This document shows, one piece after another, positions 1-8,775 of a DNA stretch of 64,000 bases. The notes under the pieces are model-generated. The model made no database searches. It had not been told where the DNA came from and was given only the letters and a program-made list of their open reading frames with translations. The stretch lies in contig CAMFLR010000021.1 of assembly GCA_945957605.1 (NCBI GenBank), positions 1-64,000 of the forward strand. The letters are read 5' to 3'. This DNA is from an uncultured Isosphaeraceae bacterium (GTDB lineage: Bacteria > Planctomycetota > Planctomycetia > Isosphaerales > Isosphaeraceae). Numbering within the stretch: position 1 is the first letter of the stretch; each line of letters opens with the position of its first letter. The position numbers and the translations under genes are program-made.

Positions 1-35
1 GCGAAAGTCGGTCATCGCCGGATCCTTACACAAAA

Positions 36-80
36 CCCCACCGATCTCTTCCAAAGTGAGAGATCGGTGGGGCTTTTCTT
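36..80. terminator. Bidirectional intrinsic terminator
   Basis: A perfect 14-bp stem (36-49 paired with 59-72, arm CCCCACCGATCTCT) closes a 9-nt loop. It is flanked by A-rich sequence on the left and CTTTTCTTT on the right, so it could stop transcription on both strands. It lies just past the stop of the HdeD-like gene on the minus strand. Confidence 0.85.
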
Positions 81-97
81 TGCGCGCTGAGATTTGA

Positions 98-682
98 TCA
101 TGCCGCCGGGGTATGCGTGGTCTCGCGAGGCGTGGCTACGGTTTTGAGCGCAATTGAGAGCATAACCATTCCCCATCCGCGGAAGATCAGATCGATTGCG
201 ACGCAAATTCCCACGAATTGAAGGCCCGACCACGGCCAGCTCGCTTGAAGCGCGAGTGCGAGCGCAACGCCAATCAAACCACTGATTGCAGAAAAGACCC
301 AATTCGGGAAGCGAAGCACCACCGCATTAACGATGCGGAACAGTCCGCCCACGAAGAGAAAGACCGCGACGACGAGAGTGAATTCCATCGCGCCGAGGAC
401 TGGGCGTGTCACGAAGATGATACCAACGACCACGTCGAGTACCGCGCCAAGCAAATGGAGGAAGAACCCACTCCATGCCTTGGCCTGAAACGCGGCGACT
501 GCTTCGGCGATAGAGTTCACGAGAAGCAAGATGCCAAGAAAGAGCATCGACACGAGGGTGACGAGCACCGATTGCCCGAGCGCGACTACGCCCAGGATGA
601 TCGACAAAATGCCGAGCACCAGGAACCAGAACCAGTTGCGCGAAATCTCTTCGAGACCAACCAACGTCAATCCGGCTCTCAT
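98..682 (-). CDS. HdeD-like (DUF308) integral membrane protein
   Basis: The 194-residue protein is almost entirely hydrophobic, with about six predicted membrane helices grouped in pairs. The repeated pattern of a helix, a short GLI/GVALAL-type turn and another helix is typical of the HdeD/DUF308 family, linked in enterobacteria to acid resistance. The length matches the family. The ATG at 682 has a good GAGGAG ribosome site about seven bases upstream on the minus strand. It appears to be transcribed alone and ends at the strong hairpin at 36-80. Its role here is not shown by the sequence; family membership is the only functional clue. Confidence 0.82.
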   Translation of the reverse strand: MRAGLTLVGLEEISRNWFWFLVLGILSIILGVVALGQSVLVTLVSMLFLGILLLVNSIAEAVAAFQAKAWSGFFLHLLGAVLDVVVGIIFVTRPVLGAMEFTLVVAVFLFVGGLFRIVNAVVLRFPNWVFSAISGLIGVALALALQASWPWSGLQFVGICVAIDLIFRGWGMVMLSIALKTVATPRETTHTPAA

Positions 683-880
683 GGTTCACTCCTCATTGGG
701 GTTAGGTAGCTTGCGGTAGCCGCGAGACTTCGACCTGAAATTCATCGTACCAGAAATGACCGCGTGTCTTGTGATGTTCAAGCATCTCCGGAAGTGGCTC
801 GATGGTTGCGTTGCACCGTCATGTTTGCGAACGTGTTGCGATGCAGAAATCATTCCGAGTTATCGCGAAGGGGCGACAGC

Positions 881-2566
881 GTGAGCATGGTTGAGGAAGT
901 CGGGCAGGAGAAGAACGGGGATCGACGTTGGGCATGGAGGCTCTGCTGGCTTCTCTTCGCCTGTACTGTGCTCAACTACATGGATCGCCAGGCCGTATCG
1001 GTCGTTGGCGAACATATTCAGGCTGAGTTCAAGACAAACTCGGAACAGTTTGGCTGGATTGTCGCCGCATTCGGGCTTTCGTATGCGCTGTTTCAGGTGC
1101 CGGCGGGCTTTATCGCCGATCGCTCGGATGTTAGGCGCACATATGTGGCGGCGGTGATCTGGTGGTCGCTTTCGGCGATCGCGGTCGCATGGTCGCCGAC
1201 GCTTGGTGCACTCATGGCGTTTCGCGCTGTGCTCGGCCTGGGTGAATCATTCAACTGGCCCTGTGCATTAAGAGTCACGGCAACCGTTCTTCCGGCTGAG
1301 GACCGCGGCCTCGGCAATGGGATTTTCAATTCTGGTGCGGCAGTCGGCGCTGTGTTAACTCCGCTGGTTCTGACGCCGCTTACGATCTATCTTGGCTGGC
1401 GCTGGGCATTTGCGATCATTGGGGCGAGCGGGCTCGTCTGGGTGACGTTCTGGGTCAAAGCGACTTACGGCCCAGCTGCGCGGCTTTTTCAGACTCCCCC
1501 TCCTCGAAACACCAACGCGACCCCCATTCCCCCAGCAAGCCGCATCGCATTCCTTGCGCTCGGCTTGATCGCGATCATCGGCGGACTTGCCGGCTTCACA
1601 CACAAATCGACGGCGACGATCGTTGCTCCGACGGGCACGACAAACCTCATATCCTGGAAGGTTGCCGAAGGTGCGACGGTGCATCCCGGGGACGTCCTCG
1701 CGATTGTGCAGGGGCCGGGTACAACCGAATTGAAAGCGACCCGAGACGCTCAAATCGGCAAATTGATCGCAAAACCTGGAGACGCGATTCAGCCGGGTTC
1801 TCCCTTCGTGGAAACTCTCGTTCCTACACTCGGCCTCTCGGCGCTCTGGCTTGCGGTCGCATTCTTCATGGTCGGCCTGCTGTTGTTGGCCCTCGCAATT
1901 CCGCGAGAAAAGCTGGGAGATGGTCCACTCGGTAGCCTGGGTGATGTCGTGCGGCTTCGCAGATTCTGGGTGATGTGCGTCGTTGGAATATCGATCAACG
2001 TTTGCTGGCATTTTCTCGTGAACTGGCTGCCGACGATCCTCAAATCCGATCGTGGAATGGACTTCAAAACCGGGACGCTTCTCTCCGCCGTGCCATTCCT
2101 TGCGGCCGATGCCGGGAATATTCTAGGCGGCTGGGCCTCGCGCCAGCTCGGCCGGCGCAATATGCGAATCTCGGCCGCACGTGCAACTGTGTTGAGCGTT
2201 TGTGTGCTGCTCATCGCCCAGGGCGCACTCGTCGGCAGGGTTGAGAACAACACCGTCGTGGTGACAATGCTCGCGCTCATGGCGCTCGGCACCGCCGCGT
2301 TCATGGCCAATTACTTCGCCTACGCTCAGGATGTCTCGGCCCAGCATACTGGCCTGGTCGTCGGCATTCTGGGTGGCCTGGGAAACCTTTTTGCAGCGGG
2401 ATTTGCACCCGTCGCGGGCCGAATCAAGGATGTGTCGGGTAGCTTCAACGCCGTCTTTGTGATTGTTGGATTGCTGCCGTTCGTGGGACTTGCGGCGGTT
2501 TTGCTTGGGTGGGGAAGAGATCGCGAAAAGCTAGACTCGCCGTTTCGCCTAGACGAAGTTGGTTAA
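881..2566 (+). CDS. MFS transporter (ACS/hexuronate-type) with lipoyl-like domain in the central loop
   Basis: The N-terminal half is a normal major-facilitator half: a first helix followed by LNYMDRQAVSVV, then motif A (GFIADRSDVRR, about residues 76-86), as in the anion:cation symporter branch (ExuT/GarP-like). The C-terminal half resumes around REKLGDGPLGSL. Between them lie an extra hydrophobic helix, about 75 residues (roughly 243-317) resembling a biotinyl/lipoyl beta-hammerhead (KVAEGATVHPGDVLAIV and LIAKPGDAIQPGSPFVETL) and a second extra helix. The modified lysine of true lipoyl domains is not visible, so the insert is probably structural. I chose GTG at 881 because GAAGGGG lies just upstream; ATG at 887 is the alternative, and an open frame extends back to 764. 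Substrate unknown. Confidence 0.85.
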   Translation: MSMVEEVGQEKNGDRRWAWRLCWLLFACTVLNYMDRQAVSVVGEHIQAEFKTNSEQFGWIVAAFGLSYALFQVPAGFIADRSDVRRTYVAAVIWWSLSAIAVAWSPTLGALMAFRAVLGLGESFNWPCALRVTATVLPAEDRGLGNGIFNSGAAVGAVLTPLVLTPLTIYLGWRWAFAIIGASGLVWVTFWVKATYGPAARLFQTPPPRNTNATPIPPASRIAFLALGLIAIIGGLAGFTHKSTATIVAPTGTTNLISWKVAEGATVHPGDVLAIVQGPGTTELKATRDAQIGKLIAKPGDAIQPGSPFVETLVPTLGLSALWLAVAFFMVGLLLLALAIPREKLGDGPLGSLGDVVRLRRFWVMCVVGISINVCWHFLVNWLPTILKSDRGMDFKTGTLLSAVPFLAADAGNILGGWASRQLGRRNMRISAARATVLSVCVLLIAQGALVGRVENNTVVVTMLALMALGTAAFMANYFAYAQDVSAQHTGLVVGILGGLGNLFAAGFAPVAGRIKDVSGSFNAVFVIVGLLPFVGLAAVLLGWGRDREKLDSPFRLDEVG

Positions 2567-2703
2567 CTCTGGCATCATCCGCCGCGCGCCACAGTGCGGG
2601 GCGGATGCCCCCGTAAGCTTCTTGATTGAATGCTTGAATGTCGATCGAGAGGGTGGTGCGCAGGCGACATGCGCGTCGCTCCACCTTCGAGGAGCGAGAG
2701 TCG

Positions 2704-2967
2704 ATGAAACTCCTTCGCCTGCTACTTGGTGGCTTGACGTTGGCACTTGGTCTCGGTGTGCTTGGTTGCGAGAAGTGGCGCGAGCAAACGGTCCGGCACA
2801 ATCAGAAGGACGACTCCTTCCTGATCGATAAGGCGGACCCGTCCGCGCTTCCGACGAAGAAAATCGACGACCTTGATTCGTCCATCCCGCGCGGTGAACG
2901 ATCGAGCATCCGTAGCGGAATGTTCAGCGCTGAAGCACGCGAACTCGAGAGTCACTTCGATAGGTGA
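2704..2967 (+). CDS. Small lipoprotein, function unknown
   Basis: This 87-residue protein begins with a typical lipoprotein signal: two positive residues, a leucine-rich core and a lipobox LGVLGC with the acylated cysteine at residue 22. The mature part is polar and charged and contains no domain I recognise; the end reads SAEARELESHFDR. A GAGGAGCGAGAG ribosome site precedes the ATG at 2704, which is better than the in-frame ATG at 2638. It sits between the transporter and yraN and ends six bases before the yraN start, so the two are probably cotranscribed. Confidence 0.7.
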   Translation: MKLLRLLLGGLTLALGLGVLGCEKWREQTVRHNQKDDSFLIDKADPSALPTKKIDDLDSSIPRGERSSIRSGMFSAEARELESHFDR

Positions 2968-2973
2968 GCCATC

Positions 2974-3387
2974 GTGGATAAACCGGCCCAGAATCGTGTG
3001 CTTCGCGCGTTTCTGAGCCGGCTGTTCGGCGCCCGCGCAGAACGACTTGCGGAAAAGACGCTCAAAAAGCGTGGACTACGCATCATCACGCGGCAATACA
3101 GCACGCCGCATGGTGAGATCGATCTTATTGCGCGCGACGGCGACACGGTGGTTTTCGTCGAAGTGAAGGCGCGTCGCCGCGGTGATCCTGCCGAGGCCGT
3201 CACCCAGGAAAAGCAGCGACGATTGACGCTCGCTGCGCTTCAATTTCTCAAACGATACAAGCTGCTCGAAACCGCCTGCCGATTTGACGTCGTGGCAATT
3301 GTCTGGCCTGATGACCGCTCGGAACCGACGATCGAGCATATTCGAGCGGCGTTTGAAGCAGTTGGCAGGGGACAGATGTTCCGATAG
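2974..3387 (+). CDS. yraN: YraN/UPF0102 family nuclease-fold protein
   Basis: The 137-residue protein has the UPF0102 core: a helical start with KTLKKRGLRIITRQY, then GEID (residues 47-50) and FVEVKAR (61-67). Asp50, Glu63 and Lys65 form the restriction-endonuclease-like D...ExK pattern of the family. The biochemical role is unsettled; a nucleic-acid-related role is usual speculation. Translation starts at GTG 2974, a few bases after the preceding lipoprotein. The length matches the family (about 120 residues) with a short extra C-terminus. Confidence 0.9.
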   Translation: MDKPAQNRVLRAFLSRLFGARAERLAEKTLKKRGLRIITRQYSTPHGEIDLIARDGDTVVFVEVKARRRGDPAEAVTQEKQRRLTLAALQFLKRYKLLETACRFDVVAIVWPDDRSEPTIEHIRAAFEAVGRGQMFR

Positions 3388-3690
3388 CGGATCGTCGCCG
3401 GGTTGCGCACGCGTCTTCCTCGCTATCGTCGAAGTGCCGTTTCTGACCGGGCTCAGCTAAGAAATTGGCCTCATTGATGGTTAAAGTGGGAAGGCTACAC
3501 AGAACATGCATTGAAGTTCAAAGATAGATCGAATCATGGCATTGAGGTTGCATCGTCGCTGATCCGAGTCGACGGGCGGAACGGCTGATCGGATCAGCCG
3601 GTGAATTCGTTCGCGAGAAATCGACTAGCAAGAACTTCGAGCTGCGCGGGAGCGGGCCGGGTTAATGCTGGTTCGTCAAGGAGATTTGCG
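3388..3690. other. Intergenic region with a 19-bp perfect palindrome
   Basis: About 300 bases without a convincing gene separate yraN from the EF-hand gene. The notable element is a perfect palindrome at 3582-3600, arm CGGCTGATC around a single central G, 91 bases upstream of the EF-hand start codon. It could be an operator for a dimeric regulator or a small hairpin. A ribosome site AAGGAGA at 3678-3684 belongs to the following gene. Confidence 0.5.
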
Positions 3691-4596
3691 ATGTTGAAGA
3701 CATGGTTGCGCGGCGCTTCGTTGATTGGTATTGCCCTTGCCTCGAGCTCGGGCGCATTCGGGGCGGACGCACTGACAACTCCCGGACAGTTGCTGGAAAA
3801 CGCTCAGGAAGGCGGCCGGGTCCTCTTCAAGCTGGCCGACGAAAATAACGATGGCCAGATTTCGCAGAAGGAAGCGATCGACGCGGGCAACCTGCTCGTC
3901 GGCGGTTTCTTCTTCCGGGCCGACGCGAATGGCGACGGTATGCTGTCGAAGGACGAGGCCGATACGGCCCGCGATAACTTCCTGGCGATGCACCCCGTGC
4001 TTCGCGTTGTATTTGAAAAGAACCGCAATGTGCCGACCTCGACAGGCACGAATCCGGTTGCAACCGTGAAGACGCTCATCGACACCAACCAGGACGGAAA
4101 CCTTCAGGCCACTGAGGTCCGGCAGTTTGTACAAACCGGTGTGACGGCGTTCTTCGCGTCGGCCGACACCGACCGCAACGGCAATCTCAGCCCGAGCGAA
4201 GTGAACGCGGCGATCGTCGGTGTCGCCAATGCCATGGCGCAGGCTGCGTTCGAGACCGCGGACACCGATCACAACGGCCAGATCAGCGCTGCTGAGTTCG
4301 ACAAAGCGATCCAGGAACCGGCGCGAGCGGTATTCCGGGCGGTCGATGTGAACAACGATGGCCAGATCTCGCAGCAAGAAGCGCAGGCCGCTCGCCAGAC
4401 CGTGATGTCGCAGATGCGTGCTCTGCGCACGCCGGAGCCCGCCAATTCGCCGCGTAACCTGATTCGTAGCGGTACGGCCCCGTCTGAAGCAGCGCCCATT
4501 CCGCGCATCGATCTCCCCCGCAGTAACAACCAGCCGGCAGCCCCCGCACCCGCTCCGGCGCCCGCACAGCCGGGTACGAATCCGCCTGGTCAGTAA
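3691..4596 (+). CDS. Secreted protein with six EF-hand calcium-binding loops
   Basis: The 301-residue protein has a signal peptide (residues 1 to about 24, ending AFGA). Six canonical 12-residue EF-hand loops start at residues 50, 78, 131, 159, 191 and 219, for example DENNDGQISQKE and DTDHNGQISAAE. Each has Asp at positions 1, 3 or 5, Gly at 6 and Glu/Phe-flanked Glu at 12. The C-terminal 60 residues are Pro/Ala-rich (PAPAPAPAQPG) and likely unstructured. It is probably a periplasmic or surface calcium-binding protein. The ATG at 3691 has AAGGAGA seven bases upstream; the open frame runs back to 3601 but that part lacks a signal-like sequence. A terminator follows at 4629. Confidence 0.88.
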   Translation: MLKTWLRGASLIGIALASSSGAFGADALTTPGQLLENAQEGGRVLFKLADENNDGQISQKEAIDAGNLLVGGFFFRADANGDGMLSKDEADTARDNFLAMHPVLRVVFEKNRNVPTSTGTNPVATVKTLIDTNQDGNLQATEVRQFVQTGVTAFFASADTDRNGNLSPSEVNAAIVGVANAMAQAAFETADTDHNGQISAAEFDKAIQEPARAVFRAVDVNNDGQISQQEAQAARQTVMSQMRALRTPEPANSPRNLIRSGTAPSEAAPIPRIDLPRSNNQPAAPAPAPAPAQPGTNPPGQ

Positions 4597-4628
4597 GTAA
4601 GCCGTCTGGCTTAGAAATCGATCAACGC

Positions 4629-4674
4629 AAACCCCGTGGTCCGGGCCAATGGCTCAGACGGCGGGGTTTTTTGT
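4629..4674 (+). terminator. Intrinsic terminator after the EF-hand gene
   Basis: AAACCCCG (4629-4636) pairs with CGGGGTTT (4662-4669) and runs directly into TTTTTTG. The loop contains a second imperfect pairing. It lies 33 bases after the stop codon at 4596. Confidence 0.85.
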
Positions 4675-4827
4675 TCTTGCCGGGACGACCTACTTAAATT
4701 CGCGTGCAGGATGTTTTAGCGACTTGTTGCAATTCGTGACCGCCAAGATAACGTATCTCGTGGAGACCCGTGCGACGTCGCTAACGCTTCCATCGTGTGA
4801 GCACTGTTTAAAATGACGGAGCCTGCC

Positions 4828-6954
4828 ATGACGAAAAAGTGGGCGATTCTGGCGGTACACGGCGTCGGCGAGACGGGGCCGGGGTCGACTGTCGATAGCC
4901 TGGTTTCGTCGCTTGCAGTGAATCGTCCCAACCTCAAGTTTGATGGCGTCGTCGAGATTCGCGCAGCCGAAGACATGCGCGCGCCCGACGAGGAAACTAA
5001 GCCCGAACTTCCCACTTTCCCCGTGCATATTCGTCGCGCGAAGATTTTGACCGACGACCCCAACGCACCTCAGGAAGCGGTTTTCGCCGAGGTGTACTGG
5101 GCCGATCTCTCGAACACACGCGATGGTGCGGTCGGCTTGTTTTGGGGCTTCATGCAGACTGTGTTTTCGCTGCGGTTCTTTACGGATCAGGCAGCGATCA
5201 TGCCCGTGCCTACCACTCCGCGCGAGGCGTATGTCAGCCAAATTGCACGTGTGATTCGCTTCGTGCTCCAGTTCGCCGGGCGCATTCTGTGCGGTCCCAT
5301 TGCGGCGCTATGCACTCTGCTGGCGATCGTCCTGCTTGCCGAAGTTTTCTTCTTCTTCCCGCTTTATCCCAAAGCCGACCGAAGCATCAACGGTCCCACG
5401 CAAAACGGTATGATCGCGTTGATGTGGATCTGTGCTGCGCTGGGAATTCAAGGGTGGCGTGTCTGCCGTTATTCAAAAGACGCCAGTAACGCGTGGAAAC
5501 GCTACTGGATCTGGTTCGCAATAACGAATGTTTTGTTTGCTTTGTTTCTCGTCTTCAAGGACCACTCCACGATCAGTGAGAGAACGTGGGGCGAATTCAT
5601 GCACATGATTTCGGCGCAGTTGCGTCTATCGCCTTCACATATCAGGGATATTCCCTGGGTTGCGTCGATCATTCTGTTTGTGATCCAGTCGGTCTTCTGC
5701 TTTCTTGCGTTCACCCTGCTCGTTGCGGGAGTCCTTTGGATTCCCGCCTTCGTGCTGGCTCCTCGTAGCTGGCGCTCGGCTCTTTCGGCGTCGATTGGGA
5801 CCTCATTCGCCCAGCTCGGGCTCTGGCTGCTGATCGTCCCGCCCGTCACAATTCTGGCGATTCGCTATGCTCTCACGGTCGGCCGACCTGCGTCGTGGCT
5901 CGAGGAGCTTCTGACAAACGTGCGGCTACACTTCGTCACGCACCTGGTGTTTTCCGCGTTTCTCGGCATGGTAGGCGCGTTCATTATCAGCAGACGCTTC
6001 GCCTGGATTCGCCAGGCGAACGTCAATCTCGGCAAGGCGGGGCCGTCTGGCTATCCTTACCCTTACCTGGCCGACAAGCAACGCAATATCACGCGATTGA
6101 TCGTGCATGAGCTGATCCTCGGCGCGATTCTCTTTATTGCCACCGCTGCGTGCAGTTACGCGGTGATCGGGTTCTATCTTCGATTTCACTCCGGCCGCGT
6201 CGTTTCGTTCATGGGATACCTCTGGAATCCCCGCGCACCGCTTTCATCAGTCACCATTGGTCAGATCGACGCGATCACATCGCTCGTGATTTCGGTTTTC
6301 GTGCTCGGCTCAACGATGTTTGCCAAGGTTCTGCGAATCGGCCTGCACGTTCTTTCCGACGTCATAAACCACTTCGCGCGCCGGCACGACGACTACGCTT
6401 GGCCCTGGCGACAGAGTGACGATGACGAAAAGAACCGCGTTTTCGACATCCAGCGCAGAATTGCGCACCGCTTCCAAAAGGTGCTCGACACGACCCTGGG
6501 ATTCCAGGACATCTCACACCTGACGATCATCTCGCACAGCCAGGGCACGATGATCGCCATCGACGCGTTCAGCATGATTAATTGCGAGGTGGAGCAGAAA
6601 TGCATGCTCCCGAACCGCCTCGATCAGCTCGACCAGTTTCACTTCGTGACGATGGGATCGCCGTTCACGCACCTCTATCAGCACTACTTCCCGTTCCGAT
6701 ATCCCGATCTGGCTCACAATCAGTGGACCGGGCTCAAGTCGACATTACGTCAGTGGGTGAATGTTTTCCGCATCGATGACTATATCGGCACCCATGTTAC
6801 GCCCGATCCCGATTGGAAAACCACCAATCCCATCACCGGCAATCAAGAGCCCGCGCTCCTCAATGTGCCAATCGACAAGGGGGGACACGTCGGCTACTGG
6901 CGCCAGCCCGACGTGTTTCAGTTTGAACCGGTGAAACGTGCACTCCCTCAGTAG
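4828..6954 (+). CDS. Membrane-embedded alpha/beta hydrolase with a split catalytic domain
   Basis: The N-terminus reads WAILAVHGVGE (His11), the oxyanion-type HG motif after the first strand of an alpha/beta-hydrolase fold. The nucleophile elbow SHSQG appears only at about residue 571 (serine codon at 6538), followed by VTMGSPFTHLYQHYFP and a late GGHVGYW that could supply the catalytic His. Between the two lie several hydrophobic segments from about residue 145 to 500, so the catalytic fold seems interrupted by a large membrane domain. The ATG at 4828 has ACGGAG six bases upstream; ATG 4813 is possible. The gene stands alone and converges on the cyclase gene at 6964. Substrate unknown; lipid or ester hydrolysis is inferred. 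Confidence 0.7.
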   Translation: MTKKWAILAVHGVGETGPGSTVDSLVSSLAVNRPNLKFDGVVEIRAAEDMRAPDEETKPELPTFPVHIRRAKILTDDPNAPQEAVFAEVYWADLSNTRDGAVGLFWGFMQTVFSLRFFTDQAAIMPVPTTPREAYVSQIARVIRFVLQFAGRILCGPIAALCTLLAIVLLAEVFFFFPLYPKADRSINGPTQNGMIALMWICAALGIQGWRVCRYSKDASNAWKRYWIWFAITNVLFALFLVFKDHSTISERTWGEFMHMISAQLRLSPSHIRDIPWVASIILFVIQSVFCFLAFTLLVAGVLWIPAFVLAPRSWRSALSASIGTSFAQLGLWLLIVPPVTILAIRYALTVGRPASWLEELLTNVRLHFVTHLVFSAFLGMVGAFIISRRFAWIRQANVNLGKAGPSGYPYPYLADKQRNITRLIVHELILGAILFIATAACSYAVIGFYLRFHSGRVVSFMGYLWNPRAPLSSVTIGQIDAITSLVISVFVLGSTMFAKVLRIGLHVLSDVINHFARRHDDYAWPWRQSDDDEKNRVFDIQRRIAHRFQKVLDTTLGFQDISHLTIISHSQGTMIAIDAFSMINCEVEQKCMLPNRLDQLDQFHFVTMGSPFTHLYQHYFPFRYPDLAHNQWTGLKSTLRQWVNVFRIDDYIGTHVTPDPDWKTTNPITGNQEPALLNVPIDKGGHVGYWRQPDVFQFEPVKRALPQ

Positions 6955-6963
6955 GGGATCACA

Positions 6964-8775
6964 TTATTTGGATTCAAATGTGATGACGCCGTTCCATTCG
7001 GGAGGTGGTCCCTTGGGACGGTCGTCCATGAACTTCTGCAGCAGCTTGCTCGGGCCGTCTTTCTGAAGCGTATGCAGCTTGCGCTTGGCGATATCCCACG
7101 ATCCGGTGTCGAAGTGTGCGAGCGCCACAGCGTAGTCGTCGCGAAAGTCTTCCGCCATGCTCAGCGATGCGTCGCGATCGAAAAGTTCGTGGACGGTGAG
7201 CGGGTGCTTCAGGCCGTAGGGGCAAATCTTCGCGAGCTTGCGAATTGAACCTGAGTAAAAGGTCTTCGACAGGCTGGTGGCACTCGTATCGTCGATGACG
7301 ATCGGCACGCCGAAGGTCTTTGTGAGCGATTCGAGCCGCGACGCCAGATTCACGGGCGGACCGTAAACACTGATCTTGAATTGCTCATGAGTGCCGAGTG
7401 CGCCGGCCACGGCACGGCCTTGCGCGATGCCAATTCCGCAGGCGAATTCGCGAAGCGGGTGGCCGGGTTGATCGGCCACGGCGTGAAATCCGCGTCGAAT
7501 CGAAAGAGCCGCCCGCGCTGCCCGTTCAACCTGGTCGGGCGTGTCGAGTGGCCAGCCCCAGAAGCCCATCGCCGCATCGCCCTGAAAATCACCAATAACG
7601 CCGTCGTGGTCGACGATCGCACCCGTCATGATGCCGAGCGCGCCACTGATTCGCCGCCAGAGGCCGTTCAGGTCATCGGCACTTTCTTCGGAGATGCGTG
7701 TCGAACCGCGAAGGTCGCAGAACAGAACGGTAACCGTCACCTCGCGCTCGCGAAGGGCCTCTGCAATTTCCCTGTGCCCGAGCGCTTGCCGAAGCGCGGG
7801 GGAGAGGAATCGTGCGAGGGCGTCGCCCGTGCGCTGCAGTGTCGCAACGCGGCGGTGCGAGGCATAAACCTTGGAAATCAGCTCGGCGTACTTGAGGTCG
7901 CGATGGACGCGGCCGTCGAGTTCCTTTTCGTCCTCGGATAGCTTCGACGGAAAATGACCGGTCACATACAGCCCCATGCGGTCTCCGCCGTGGGCAGCGA
8001 TGGGGACGCAGAAGGCCCAGTCATACGGTGTTTCGGGCGAGCCGCGACCAGACGATTCGGGCGGTTTCATCAGCCCTGAATGTCCCGCGTCCCACGTGTG
8101 AATCACCGGGTCCTTGAACGTGTGAATCGCGTCAATGATAAGGCTTGAACTGGGCTGGAAAGGCTTCTCATCGGGGGACCGCATCTGCGTATGCACGACG
8201 CGGACTTCGAGCTTCGTCTGATCGCGTGGCGGCAGCGAGACGACGCAACACGCTTCGGCGGCGGCGATTCCCTTGAACAACGCCTTGATCACTTCAGCGT
8301 CGAGCACGTCGTCGGTCGCGTCGCGAATCGCTGAGTGGAAGTCGGAAATCGCCCCCAGGCGAATCTCGGCGTCGACGAACGGAATGAGCTGAAGGTCGCT
8401 CGCGCGCACCGTTTTCGACACGCTTGGCGCGGGGCCGTCGACGGGCTGAGGTACTTCTTCCTCGAAGACAAAATACGTTTCGTGAATCGCGAACCGTTCG
8501 CCCGGCTTGAGGATAAAGCTCGAACCGGGCGCGTATGCGTGACCGTGAAAGCTCAGAGGATTGGTTGCGGCGTCGATCACCTCGACGTGGAGCTGCCCCT
8601 CCTTGTAACGCAAAAGCGCGTGCCGGCGCGAGAGGCTTGCCTCCCAGTCCGCAATCCAGTCGCTTTTCTCGGTTCGACCCAACGCAACGGGCGAGTCTTC
8701 TGGAAGCGCTTTCGTCCAACGTGGTGCTGAACCAAGCGCGGCGTCGGTTGTAAGAAACGCGAGCAATTTAGCCAT
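6964..8775 (-). CDS. FHA-GAF class III adenylate/guanylate cyclase
   Basis: The 603-residue protein opens with an FHA domain (about 20-106; Arg34, SRRH at 49-52), which binds phosphothreonine. A GAF-like region spans about 140-300 and a linker leads to a class III cyclase domain (about 345-520). Metal ligands are visible as FCDLRGST (Asp354) and GDFQGDAAMGFWG (Asp400). The lysine that normally selects ATP, three residues before the GD pair, appears to be Asp397, so nucleotide preference is uncertain. The ATG overlaps the end of the receptor kinase gene by eight bases (8768-8775), implying coupled synthesis. The kinase is the likely source of the phosphothreonine signal. Confidence 0.88.
   Translation of the reverse strand: MAKLLAFLTTDAALGSAPRWTKALPEDSPVALGRTEKSDWIADWEASLSRRHALLRYKEGQLHVEVIDAATNPLSFHGHAYAPGSSFILKPGERFAIHETYFVFEEEVPQPVDGPAPSVSKTVRASDLQLIPFVDAEIRLGAISDFHSAIRDATDDVLDAEVIKALFKGIAAAEACCVVSLPPRDQTKLEVRVVHTQMRSPDEKPFQPSSSLIIDAIHTFKDPVIHTWDAGHSGLMKPPESSGRGSPETPYDWAFCVPIAAHGGDRMGLYVTGHFPSKLSEDEKELDGRVHRDLKYAELISKVYASHRRVATLQRTGDALARFLSPALRQALGHREIAEALREREVTVTVLFCDLRGSTRISEESADDLNGLWRRISGALGIMTGAIVDHDGVIGDFQGDAAMGFWGWPLDTPDQVERAARAALSIRRGFHAVADQPGHPLREFACGIGIAQGRAVAGALGTHEQFKISVYGPPVNLASRLESLTKTFGVPIVIDDTSATSLSKTFYSGSIRKLAKICPYGLKHPLTVHELFDRDASLSMAEDFRDDYAVALAHFDTGSWDIAKRKLHTLQKDGPSKLLQKFMDDRPKGPPPEWNGVITFESK

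Noticed and set aside
6958-6984. Hairpin at the end of the hydrolase and cyclase genes
   Set aside because: ATCACATT and AATGTGAT pair, but the stem is short, lies inside the cyclase coding end and has no T run.
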